In this document: piece after piece, positions 43,077-51,078 of the stretch
Layout: every line of letters begins with the position of its first letter
Position numbering within the stretch: position 1 is the first letter of the stretch
Assembly: GCA_964594985.1 (NCBI GenBank)
Contig: CAZQNQ010000025.1
Span: forward strand, 1 to 64,000
Direction of reading: 5' to 3'
DNA length: 64,000 bases
Source: JADLHS01 sp964594985
GTDB taxonomy: Bacteria; Verrucomicrobiota; Verrucomicrobiia; Limisphaerales; JADLHS01
Program-made: the position numbers and the translations under genes
Notes under the pieces: generated by a model
The model's database searches: none
What the model was told of the DNA's origin: nothing
What the model saw: the letters and a program-made list of their open reading frames with translations, nothing else

Positions 43077-44372
43077 TCAACCTTTCAGACTGTGAACCGG
43101 GAAACCTTTCGCATACGCCTCAAGATCGCCCTTCGGATCGAACTTCACGCCGTCGAACATTTCCCAGCCGCTGTCGTCCTGCGCGCGATCCGTGACGCCG
43201 ATTTCCTTCAACGCCTCGGTGTAGATGTCACCGCGCATGACCTTGCTGGTGACGCCTTCGTAATCCGGCGCGCCGCTGACCATGCCCCAGCGACGGAACT
43301 GGGTGAGCCACCATTTCGCATAAGCCGGCTGCGGGTAATTGCAGTTCCGCTTGCTGAAGTGCATGTAGAATTCGTCCTGCATCGTGCGTCCGTCGCCGTA
43401 ATCCATTTTGCCCTGCAACCGGCCGAGAATCGTATCCTTGTCGCAGTTGATGTAGTTCGGCTTGCTGACGATGGCGCATTGCTCGGGGCGATTATCCATA
43501 TCGTCCAGCCACACGCTGGCTTCGTGCAACGCTTTCAACACGGCCTTGACCGTCTTGGGATTCTTGTCGGCAAATTCCGCCGTAAACGCGCAGACTTTCT
43601 CCGGGTGATCCTTCCAGATGTCCTGCGTGGTGACGCTGGTGAACCCGATCTTGTCCGAGATGGCCCGGGCGTTCCACGGTTCGCCGACACAAAAGCCGTC
43701 CATCTTGCCGATCTTCATGTTCGCCACCATCTGCGGCGGCGGGACGGTGATGAGCGAGACGTCTTTGTCAGGATTGATCCCACCGGCGGCAAGGTAATAG
43801 CGCATCCACATCGCGTGCGTTCCGGGCGGGAACGTCATCGCGAAGGTGAGCGGTTCGCCGAGTTTCTTGGCTTGATCCACGAACGGCTTGAGGCTTTTCG
43901 GGTCCGCGCCAACCTTGCCCTTCCATTCCGCCTTGAGCGTGATGGCCTGGCCGTTGCGGTTGAGCAACCACGGAATCACCATCGGCTTCTTCGGCGAACC
44001 GAGCAGGCCCATCGTGCTGGCAATCGGCATCCCGATGAGCATGTGCGTGAGTTGATTGTCGCCGGAGGAAAGCGAATCGCGGATCGCCGCCCAGTTCGCG
44101 CCTTTGGCGATCGTGACTTCGACGCCGTACTTCTTGAAGAAACCTTTTTCCGCCGCGATGACGAGCGGGGAATTGTCCGTCAGCGCGATGATGCCGCAGC
44201 GGAGTTTGGCGGTTTCGGGGGCATCACTGGCGTAAGCCGTGCCCATCCAGGCTTTGGGCAGTCCCGCAAAAAGCGCGGTAAGAACGGTGCCTTTGGCAGC
44301 GCGCCCCAGGAACTGGCGGCGGGTAAACTCAGTAGGTGGCGAGGTGGGTTTGGGAGTCATTGTTTTTTTCAT
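43077..44372 (-). CDS. nrtA: Nitrate-binding protein of the ABC transporter
   Basis: 431 residues from the ATG at 44372 (44360 is also possible). A twin-arginine-type signal 'TRRQFLGRAAKGTVLTALF' starts near residue 16. The mature part is the NrtA/CmpA solute-binding fold with 'IALTDNSPLVIAAEKGFFKKYG', 'TVPPPQMVANMKIGKMDGF' and 'CVGEPWNARAI', the last two being the anion-site signatures. Exported and probably membrane-tethered. Overlaps the NasS-like gene upstream by about 40 bp. Confidence 0.93.
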   Translation of the reverse strand: MKKTMTPKPTSPPTEFTRRQFLGRAAKGTVLTALFAGLPKAWMGTAYASDAPETAKLRCGIIALTDNSPLVIAAEKGFFKKYGVEVTIAKGANWAAIRDSLSSGDNQLTHMLIGMPIASTMGLLGSPKKPMVIPWLLNRNGQAITLKAEWKGKVGADPKSLKPFVDQAKKLGEPLTFAMTFPPGTHAMWMRYYLAAGGINPDKDVSLITVPPPQMVANMKIGKMDGFCVGEPWNARAISDKIGFTSVTTQDIWKDHPEKVCAFTAEFADKNPKTVKAVLKALHEASVWLDDMDNRPEQCAIVSKPNYINCDKDTILGRLQGKMDYGDGRTMQDEFYMHFSKRNCNYPQPAYAKWWLTQFRRWGMVSGAPDYEGVTSKVMRGDIYTEALKEIGVTDRAQDDSGWEMFDGVKFDPKGDLEAYAKGFPVHSLKG

Positions 44373-45396
44373 GGTCGGGTTTGGAACTGATCTGAAGTTT
44401 TTGCGCCGCAGTAAAAATGTCCGGGCGGAAAACTTTCCGGCCAAGCGCGGCATTCAATTGCGGCGCGTCCTTGCCCAGGCCGCTGGAGCGCAGATTGCGG
44501 ATCACCCAGCCAGCCTTGTCGGCGGAAGGCTCGTTCGCATCGTGGCGATGGAAGATGCAGAAGTCGGAAATGCTCCGGCTTTCGCCGCGGGTGAAATTGA
44601 ATTCCCCACTCAAGCCGCAGCGCAACACGTCGGCCGGCACGTTCACAAACTCCGGTCGCGCGAGAATGGAGACGATGTGTTCGTGATGGGCCGGGCTGTC
44701 GCAATAAGCGCAGGCTTCCAGCAAGGCGGCGATCAGATGGGTATGCTCCTGGTCGCGTTGCTCGGCGAATTCGCGGCGCACCATCAGGACTTTTTCCGGA
44801 TGATGCGGATCGAGTTCCGCGCTGACGGCGACCACCGAGCCTTCACCCGCGCGGATGGCAACGGAATTCCACGGCTCACCGACACAGAATCCATCAAGAT
44901 GCCCGGCCTTCAGGTTCGACACCATTTGCGGCGGCGGGACCACGACGATGCGCACATCCTGGTCGGGTTGAATTCCCGCCGCCGTCAACCAGTTACGGAG
45001 CAGGTAATGGTGCGAGGAAAACGAATAGACGACGCCGAACGTAAAAGTCTTTTTGCCCCGCGTGCGCGCAATCTCCGCCCGCAACGTCGCGCCGTCGCGC
45101 ACGCCACGATTCCACAAATCCTGCGAGAACGTGATGGCGTTGCCGTTGAGATTGAGCACGAGCGCGGTGAGACAGTCGCACGGAACGGAATTCAATCCGA
45201 GCGTGGCGGCCACCGGCATGCCCGCGACAGCGTGCGCGGCGTCGAGTTCGCCGTGAATGACTTTGTCGCGAATGGTGGCCCAGCCGAGTTCACGACTGAG
45301 CGCGACGCGCAGGCCATACTTTTTGAAGAGCCCCAACTCTTGCGCCATGACGAGCGGCGCACAGTCCGTCAACGGAACAAATCCCAGTCGCAGCAT
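44329..45396 (-). CDS. Soluble NrtA paralogue, NasS-like nitrate sensor
   Basis: 355 residues from the ATG at 45396; a GTG at 45429 would add 11. It shares the NrtA signatures ('FVPLTDCAPLVMAQELGLFKK', 'VPPPQMVSNLKAGHLDGF', 'CVGEPWNSVAI') but has no signal peptide and a shorter C-terminus. That is how NasS, the cytoplasmic nitrate/nitrite sensor of some Proteobacteria, differs from NrtA. NasS normally controls NasT, an ANTAR RNA-binding protein, and none is encoded in this window. It may instead act with the LysR regulators next door. Confidence 0.85.
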   Translation of the reverse strand: MLRLGFVPLTDCAPLVMAQELGLFKKYGLRVALSRELGWATIRDKVIHGELDAAHAVAGMPVAATLGLNSVPCDCLTALVLNLNGNAITFSQDLWNRGVRDGATLRAEIARTRGKKTFTFGVVYSFSSHHYLLRNWLTAAGIQPDQDVRIVVVPPPQMVSNLKAGHLDGFCVGEPWNSVAIRAGEGSVVAVSAELDPHHPEKVLMVRREFAEQRDQEHTHLIAALLEACAYCDSPAHHEHIVSILARPEFVNVPADVLRCGLSGEFNFTRGESRSISDFCIFHRHDANEPSADKAGWVIRNLRSSGLGKDAPQLNAALGRKVFRPDIFTAAQKLQISSKPDHEKNNDSQTHLATY

Positions 45397-45566
45397 TCGG
45401 TGGTTTGTGGTCTTAGTGGTCTGATTCACGATTGCATCTTTTCGTTCACGTGCCGTTGGGTTTGGCTCTCGCTCCGTCCCCTTAGCGGCGGCGATGCCAA
45501 CCAGACAAGACTGGCGTAATGAATGCTCCGCGTTGCGCCAATGGCAGCCATGACTGCCACTCATTT
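45397..45566. promoter_or_regulatory. Divergent control region of the nitrate locus
   Basis: About 170 bp between the NasS-like gene (minus) and the first LysR gene (plus). TGGCAG (45542-45547) and CTGCCA (45554-45559) form a perfect 6-bp dyad around 6 bp, just in front of the LysR start. A looser TGGCG...CGCCA pair lies at about 45512-45540. LysR regulators usually bind such dyads in divergent promoters and repress their own gene. Confidence 0.5.
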
Positions 45567-46493
45567 ATGAACACACCACTCGACAGTCGGCAGGTGCGCG
45601 CGTTTTGCGTCTTGGCGCGCACGGGGAGTTTTACGCAGACGGCGCGCGAACTTCATCTCACGCAATCCGGCGTGAGCCATTCCATCAAGGCGCTGGAAAC
45701 CGATATTGGCTGTCGGCTTTTGGACAGGTTGGGCAAAAAAGTCGTGCTGACACAGGCGGGCGAACAGTTTTTGCAGCACGCCACGAAAATTTTACACGAG
45801 ATGGAGAGTGCCCGCGAATCGCTCGGGCAACTCGGCAAGTGGGGCCAAGGCCGCCTGCGTCTCGGCGTGAGCACGACCGCCTGCCAGCACTTGTTGCCGA
45901 CGGTATTGCGCGAGTTCAAGGAAAGTTTTCCCGATCACAGCATCAGCATCGAGCCGGGCGACACGCCGGAACTGGTGAATGCGCTGTTGAATCATCGCGT
46001 GGACCTCGCCATGTGCCTCGACCCCGGCAATGATCCGCAACTTGAGACGCATCATCTGTTCACGGACGAACTGCAATTCATTGTTGGGGCGAGGCATCCG
46101 TGGGCGACGACGGGGAAGGTGGAACGCAGCGAAATTCCGCGCGCCAACTACATCCTCTACAGCAAAAACAGCGTCACGTTCCGTCTGGTACAGGATTATT
46201 TCCGGCAGGAACAAGTCGTCCTGAACACCGTGATCGAACTCGGCAGCATGGAGGCGACCAAGGAACTCGTGAAGCTCGGCCTCGGCGTCAGCATCCTCGC
46301 GCCATGGATCGCGCGGAAGGAGATCGAGGACGGCTCGCTCGTCACTCTGCCGCTGGGCCGTCGCAAGTTGCAACGGCGGTGGGGCATCCTGCAATGGCGC
46401 GGCAAACGCCTGACGCTGGCCGAGGAAACCTTCATCGGCCTGTGCAAATCCGCCAGCGCGGCCTTCATCAACTTCAAACCGGAGAACGGCTAA
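45567..46493 (+). CDS. LysR-family transcriptional regulator
   Basis: 308 residues from the ATG at 45567. The winged helix at 1-62 reads 'ARTGSFTQTARELHLTQSGVS'-like helix-turn-helix (with 'SHSIKALETDIGCRLLDR'), followed by the effector-binding domain ('GRLRLGVSTTACQHLLPTVL', 'HRVDLAMCL'). Divergent from the nitrate genes, so their likely regulator, resembling the CbbR/CmpR group that controls NrtA/CmpA-type transporters. The next LysR gene is a close paralogue. Confidence 0.92.
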   Translation: MNTPLDSRQVRAFCVLARTGSFTQTARELHLTQSGVSHSIKALETDIGCRLLDRLGKKVVLTQAGEQFLQHATKILHEMESARESLGQLGKWGQGRLRLGVSTTACQHLLPTVLREFKESFPDHSISIEPGDTPELVNALLNHRVDLAMCLDPGNDPQLETHHLFTDELQFIVGARHPWATTGKVERSEIPRANYILYSKNSVTFRLVQDYFRQEQVVLNTVIELGSMEATKELVKLGLGVSILAPWIARKEIEDGSLVTLPLGRRKLQRRWGILQWRGKRLTLAEETFIGLCKSASAAFINFKPENG

Positions 46494-46645
46494 GAGCCGG
46501 TTTGAAAACGCCGCGCTGGGAACCCGGAGCAAGGATGCTCCGGGCACCCGCGGGCAGGATGCCCGCGCTACGCTGTAACGCCGGCATCCTGCCTGCGGGT
46601 TCGGGCGGCATCCCTGCCGCCAGTTCCGGGGTTTCTAACAAGCGC
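46494..46645. repeat. Multi-hairpin repeat with AGGATG loops
   Basis: Starts AGAGCCGGTTTG like the element at 50917-51078. Contains at least four hairpins whose stems differ but whose loops share (A)GGATG or its complement: CCCGGAGCAAGGATGCTCCGGG, GCGGGCAGGATGCCCGC, GGCATCCTGCC and GGCGGCATCCCTGCCGCC. Together with plain sequence to 46841 it fills the gap between the two LysR genes. Confidence 0.88.
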
Positions 46646-46841
46646 TAACACGATCGGCACGCAGCCCATTCATTAAAGCAAGGAGCGCCGCCCATCGTGA
46701 AACATTTTCATGCCGATGCGGAATCTGGTGTTCGACTTGCTAGAATCTCGACACCTGTCTGCGCCACGACCAAACCGCCGGCGCGAAGCGGGATTTAATC
46801 TTTGAACGTGTGCCGACGAGGCTTCGTTGGCGTTGGGATTG

Positions 46842-47759
46842 ATGAGTATGCAAGAATTGCTGGATAGCCGTCAGTTGCGAACCTTTGTTTCGCTGGCCCG
46901 CACGGGCAGTTTTACCGCCACCGCCAAGGAGGTGTTCATCACGCAATCCGCCGTCAGCCACTCGATGCGGGCGTTGGAAAGCGAACTGGGCTGTCGCCTG
47001 CTCAATCGCGTCGGCAAGCGGACCACCCTCACGCTTGAAGGCGAACAACTGCTCCGCTACGCCAACCGCATCATCACGGACATGACCGCCGCCCGCGAGT
47101 CACTCGATCAGTTGGGCAAGTGGGGCGAAACGCGGCTGCGCGTCGGCGCGAGCATCTCCGCCTGCCAATATCTGCTGCCCAGCGTGCTGCGCGAATTCAA
47201 GAAGATGCACCCCAAGTGCCGCATCACGCTCGAGCCTGGCGACACCCCCGCGCTCATCGAGGCGGTGCGGGAACAGCGGCTGGACCTCGCCATCACCCTC
47301 GCGCCGCAGCGCGAACCGGCCCTCGAATTTCAACGCCTGTTCGCCGACGAACTCATGTTCATCGTTCCGCCGCAGCATCCGTGGGTCGAGGCCGGCGGTG
47401 TGGCGCGCCCGGAGATTTCCCGGCAGAGTTTCATTCTCTACAGCCGCACCAGCCATACGTTCCGCGCGGTGGAAAATTATTTCCGCGAGGAAGGCATCGC
47501 GTTGAACACGGCGATGGAACTCGGCAGCATTGATACCATCAAGGAACTCGTGAAGATCGGGATGGGCATCAGCGTGCTCGCCACGTGGATCGCGCGCGAG
47601 GAACTCAAGGCCGGCTTGCTCGTCGCCCTGCCGTTGGGACGCCGGAAGCTGCGGCGCGACTGGGGCATCCTGCACGGCAAGGAACGCACCCTCTCGCTCG
47701 TCGAGGCGGAATTTGTCCGCCTCTGCCGTGAGGCGATCATCACCCTGAAACTCAGTTGA
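46842..47759 (+). CDS. LysR-family transcriptional regulator, paralogue
   Basis: 305 residues; ATGs at 46842 and 46848 and a TTG at 46827 are all possible starts. Strongly similar to the regulator just upstream ('SRQLRTFVSLARTGSFTATA', 'ITQSAVSHSMRALESELGCR', 'MELGSIDTIKELVKIGMG'). The pair probably arose by tandem duplication, and may split nitrate and ammonium or other signals. Confidence 0.9.
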   Translation: MSMQELLDSRQLRTFVSLARTGSFTATAKEVFITQSAVSHSMRALESELGCRLLNRVGKRTTLTLEGEQLLRYANRIITDMTAARESLDQLGKWGETRLRVGASISACQYLLPSVLREFKKMHPKCRITLEPGDTPALIEAVREQRLDLAITLAPQREPALEFQRLFADELMFIVPPQHPWVEAGGVARPEISRQSFILYSRTSHTFRAVENYFREEGIALNTAMELGSIDTIKELVKIGMGISVLATWIAREELKAGLLVALPLGRRKLRRDWGILHGKERTLSLVEAEFVRLCREAIITLKLS

Positions 47760-47804
47760 ACCCGAATTCCGAAGTCGCCGGCAGCAAAACGGCGCGGGCG
47801 GAAA

Positions 47805-47929
47805 GTAGGGCAGGCTTTCCAGCCTGCCGGTTCACGGGACTTTCCAGTCCCGTGTTTCGGTCGGGTGGCGTGGCGGAACCGGGCGACTGGAAAGTCGCCC
47901 GCACTGGCAGGCTGGAAAGCCTGCCCTAC
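47805..47929. repeat. 125-bp cloverleaf element with perfect 24-bp arms
   Basis: Arms 47805-47828 and 47906-47929 pair exactly (GTAGGGCAGGCTTTCC...). Inside are CGGGACTTTCCAGTCCCG and GGGCGACTGGAAAGTCGCCC hairpins. All four hairpin loops carry CTTTCCAG or its complement, so the loop is constant while the stems differ. Lies behind the second LysR gene. Confidence 0.95.
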
Positions 47930-47978
47930 AGTTATGGCCGCGCGCCAACTTCGGTGTTCGGGTTGAACCCTCGCCGTT

Positions 47979-48947
47979 TTACCGCGCCAGATGACACGCG
48001 ACACCATGATTGTGGTTGAGTTTGCGAAATTCCGGCGGCTCGACTTCACAACGCGGCTGCTCTGCCACCGGACAACGCGGATGAAACCGGCACCCTGACG
48101 GCGGATGGATCGGCGACGGCACATCGCCCGGCAGCACGATGCGTTGTCGCTTTGAATCAGGATCAACCTCCGGCACGGCAGAGATCAACGCCTGCGTGTA
48201 AGGATGCTTTGGCGCTCGGATGACTTCCTTCGCCTCGGCCAGTTCCACGACCTTGCCAAGATACATCACCATCACGCGACGGCTGATGTGCTCAACCACC
48301 GCGAGATCGTGCGCGATGAACAGATAAGCGATACCGTGCTGCTGCTGCAGATCCTGGAGCAGATTGATGATCTGCGCCTGCACGGAAACATCTAACGCAC
48401 TCACCGGCTCATCGCAGACAATCAACTTCGGCTCGACCACTAACGCCCGGGCGATGCCGATGCGTTGCCGCTGACCGCCGCTGAATTCGTGCGGATAACG
48501 CTGCGCATACGCCGCATCCAAACCGACCGACTTGAGCAACTCCGCCACGCGTTTGCTCCGCGCTGAACTGCTGTCCGCCAAACCATGAATGTCCAGCGCC
48601 TCACCAATGATGTCTTCAACCGTCATGCGCGGATTGAGCGAGCCATACGGGTCTTGAAAGATCATCTGCAACTGCCGCCGCTGCGCCCGCAACTCCGCGC
48701 CGCTCAAATGCGCCAAATCCTTGCCCGCGAACACCACGCTCCCCGCCGTCGGCTCGACCAGCCGCACGATGGCGCGGCCCAACGTCGTCTTGCCGCAACC
48801 GCTCTCGCCCACCAGCCCCAGCGTTTCGCCCGGCGCGATGCTGAAGTTGACATCGTCCACTGCCTTCACAAATTCCTGCGCCCGACGCAACCCGCCCCGC
48901 TTCACGGGGAAATGGACCTTGAGGTTTTTGACTTCGAGCAGGTTCAT
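47979..48947 (-). CDS. Oligopeptide/dipeptide ABC transporter ATPase (OppF/DppF-like)
   Basis: 322 residues from the ATG at 48947. Walker A 'GESGCGKTTLG', signature 'FSGGQRQRIGIARAL', Walker B 'LIVCDEPVSALD', 'FIAHDLAVVEHIS', and the C-terminal oligopeptide-transporter domain with 'GCRFHPRCPVAEQPRC' that may hold an Fe-S cluster. No permease or binding protein is next to it, so it is either an orphan or its partners are elsewhere. Its start overlaps the stop of the nucleotidyltransferase-like gene by 4 bp. Confidence 0.93.
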   Translation of the reverse strand: MNLLEVKNLKVHFPVKRGGLRRAQEFVKAVDDVNFSIAPGETLGLVGESGCGKTTLGRAIVRLVEPTAGSVVFAGKDLAHLSGAELRAQRRQLQMIFQDPYGSLNPRMTVEDIIGEALDIHGLADSSSARSKRVAELLKSVGLDAAYAQRYPHEFSGGQRQRIGIARALVVEPKLIVCDEPVSALDVSVQAQIINLLQDLQQQHGIAYLFIAHDLAVVEHISRRVMVMYLGKVVELAEAKEVIRAPKHPYTQALISAVPEVDPDSKRQRIVLPGDVPSPIHPPSGCRFHPRCPVAEQPRCEVEPPEFRKLNHNHGVACHLAR

Positions 48948-49711
48948 TTGCGTTTTGGCGGAACGGGCGGTTGAATCTTCTCCAGCCACTGCGCCCAGCG
49001 CTTTTCGCGGAACCGGGCAATGAGCCGGTGCCGGCTCGCCGCAATTTCCGCAACCGGCAAGGCGTTGGGCCAGTCCACCTTCAGTTTCATGCCGGCTTGC
49101 TTCCCGATTCTGGACTCGGCGATTTTCAGCAGGCGTTCGACGGCCCCGAGCCAGCCCCGCGTCGGCAAGTCCCCGGCTTCCGCCGCGTGCAAAGTGTCGC
49201 GCAAGAAAGCCCGCACACAGAGCAGCAGAATGCCGACATGGTCCCGGTCCCGACGATTGGTTTGGTCCACCGTCAACGCGAGATTGATTTTGCACGCGAG
49301 CAAGGACACCGGATCAACCACCCGGATGCGTTGTCCAAAGAAATCATGTTCAAGCGCCAGTTTTTCAATCTCCGCGGCCGTGGCTCCGGGAATATGGCGC
49401 ACGAATTCGACCCGCGAGCGCGTCGCGGCTATTTCCCAAACCACGCCTCCCGCGAATGCGGTCATGAGCTTCTTGTGAGGCAAGACCACCGGTCGCTTTA
49501 AGTAGGCCGCCAGATGCAACACGTCATCCCGATTGCCACAAAAATCAATGTCCTTGCTGGTAAACGGCGACCAAACCGCAAGCTCCGGCTCGTGTTCAAG
49601 ATAACGGGTCGCCCAATAATTAACCGCCTGGCCACCGATGATAACATACGGTCGCCCTTGGAAATTACGCGCGGTCAGCACTTCGGCGAACTGATCAAGC
49701 GAAAATCGCAT
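48944..49711 (-). CDS. Nucleotidyltransferase-like protein (DUF6036/AbiEii-like)
   Basis: 255 residues. 'YVIIGGQAVNYWATRYL' and 'FTSKDIDFCG' fit the G-G-x-A ... D-x-D pattern of minimal nucleotidyltransferases found in AbiE-type and related toxin systems. A 63-residue basic protein is encoded 15 bp upstream, as expected for a two-gene toxin-antitoxin or phage-defence unit, but I cannot confirm activity. The gene sits in front of oppF with a 4-bp overlap, which looks accidental in function. Confidence 0.75.
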   Translation of the reverse strand: MRFSLDQFAEVLTARNFQGRPYVIIGGQAVNYWATRYLEHEPELAVWSPFTSKDIDFCGNRDDVLHLAAYLKRPVVLPHKKLMTAFAGGVVWEIAATRSRVEFVRHIPGATAAEIEKLALEHDFFGQRIRVVDPVSLLACKINLALTVDQTNRRDRDHVGILLLCVRAFLRDTLHAAEAGDLPTRGWLGAVERLLKIAESRIGKQAGMKLKVDWPNALPVAEIAASRHRLIARFREKRWAQWLEKIQPPVPPKRK

Positions 49712-49726
49712 CTCAGGGGAGCAAAT

Positions 49727-49918
49727 TTACTTTGCGTATTCCGCCATCGCGTTGAAGACCTGACGAAGATTGGTGATCCGCCCCACCGAGCCATTCAACA
49801 ACCCAGCCGCCCGCTGTTCCTTTCGCGCCGCCGCCGGACTCTTGCGGGCGCGGCGCAACGCGGCCATCCGCTCCCGGGCTTCGGCGCGTTTGAAGGCGGC
49901 AAATGAATTTGCGCTCAC
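49727..49918 (-). CDS. Small basic protein, possible partner of the nucleotidyltransferase
   Basis: 63 residues, rich in Arg and Ala in the middle ('AFKRAEARERMAALRRARK') with a C-terminal 'ITNLRQVFNAMAEYAK'. No family recognised. Its stop is 15 bp before the nucleotidyltransferase-like gene on the same strand, so it could be the antitoxin of a pair. Confidence 0.6.
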   Translation of the reverse strand: MSANSFAAFKRAEARERMAALRRARKSPAAARKEQRAAGLLNGSVGRITNLRQVFNAMAEYAK

Positions 49919-49978
49919 GGCCCCACGCTAGCACAACAACCGGGCGGGTAAAGCCGGGAAAACGCCGGGCTGACGCCA

Positions 49979-50842
49979 TCACTTCTTCGGCGGGCTGGGT
50001 CGGCGGATCTCCGCGCTGAACGTCCCGGCGGCGTAGCTCTTCGTTTCGTCCGGCGTGGCGAGGAAGATCTTTCCCGTCAATCGGTTGTTCGTCACCGCCC
50101 CGAACTCCACGCGCGCCGCGTAACCTTTGCGATACTCCTTGGTCTGCGCCTTGTCGTCCTCGTTCTTCCACCGGAGGAAGACGCGTGGGGCATTGGTGCG
50201 CGTGGATTCCAGCACGACGGTCTTGCCCGCCAAGTCTTCAGCCCGATCGGCGAAAAAATGGATGGATACGCCCACGTCTGGCGGCCATTTCGGTCCCTGG
50301 CGCAAATCCAGTTTGCCGCCTTGAATCACCGCCCGCTCCAGCTTGAAGCCGAATCCATGCACCGCCCCGCTGGCCGGCGCATCGGGAATCTGAGCCTCAG
50401 TCAGATTCAACGTCCAGTTCGTCGCGGTCGCGGGCGGAGGCGGCAGGATCAGTTTCGGCGCCGCATTGGTGACCGCAAGCTTCACCTTGCCTTGGTCATC
50501 GCTGTCGGGTGGAGAATGTTTCTCCCGCTTCGCGAGGAAAAAGATCGTCGCGCCGGCCGCCGCACAGACCAACAGCACGCCCACCGCGATGGCCGCGACC
50601 GGAAATTTCCCGGCTGCCGCCGGCGCGACCGCTCCACCGGTTTTGCCGTTTTCCAGCGAGGTCGCGGGCCGTTCCTGGACCAATGCCGCCGTGAGGACAA
50701 AGCTTTTTGCGCCGGGCGCGGGCGCTTGGGGGACGACGAGTTTGCGGAAGCAGGTGGGGCAGCCCATTTGCGAACCGGCGCTGCCGGAGTCGCACGTGAT
50801 GTGCTGGCCGCAAACGGGGCAGGCAAATTTGAACTCGCTCAT
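49979..50842 (-). CDS. Hypothetical zinc-ribbon membrane protein
   Basis: 287 residues from the ATG at 50842. An N-terminal zinc ribbon 'FACPVCGQHITCD...MGCPTCFRKLVVP' (two CPxC pairs) is followed by a flexible Ala/Pro region, one membrane segment (about 83-102, 'AAIAVGVLLVCAAAGATIFF') and a soluble beta-rich domain. Such zinc-ribbon/one-TM proteins are frequent in Verrucomicrobia and Planctomycetes and uncharacterised. Confidence 0.75.
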   Translation of the reverse strand: MSEFKFACPVCGQHITCDSGSAGSQMGCPTCFRKLVVPQAPAPGAKSFVLTAALVQERPATSLENGKTGGAVAPAAAGKFPVAAIAVGVLLVCAAAGATIFFLAKREKHSPPDSDDQGKVKLAVTNAAPKLILPPPPATATNWTLNLTEAQIPDAPASGAVHGFGFKLERAVIQGGKLDLRQGPKWPPDVGVSIHFFADRAEDLAGKTVVLESTRTNAPRVFLRWKNEDDKAQTKEYRKGYAARVEFGAVTNNRLTGKIFLATPDETKSYAAGTFSAEIRRPSPPKK

Positions 50843-50916
50843 GGGCTGGTCCGGTTGCGCAAAAATGACATCCTTTGCGCCCCGCCGCAACCCACCAATT
50901 TATGCCGCCAACTCTC

Positions 50917-51078
50917 AGAGCCGGTTTGCAAACTCGAAACTGGCGGCACGGATGCCGCCAGAACCCGCGGGCAGGGATGCCCGCGCTACGTAGCGCAGGC
51001 ATCCTTGCCTGCGAGTTCACGGAGCATCCCTGCTCCGTGTTTCCCGCCGGACTTTTCAATCAGGCTCTCAGACCGGCT
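50917..51078. repeat. Multi-hairpin repeat with GGATG loops, touching aguA
   Basis: Outer arms AGAGCCGGT (50917) and ACCGGCTCT (to 51078). Inside are GGCGGCACGGATGCCGCC, GCGGGCAGGGATGCCCGC, GGCATCCTTGCC and GGAGCATCCCTGCTCC hairpins. The right arm overlaps the last codons and stop of the agmatine deiminase gene. Confidence 0.88.

Noticed and set aside
48948..49295. N-terminal extension of the OppF-like protein
   Set aside because: Codons before 48947 lie within the nucleotidyltransferase gene in another frame and are not ABC-like.
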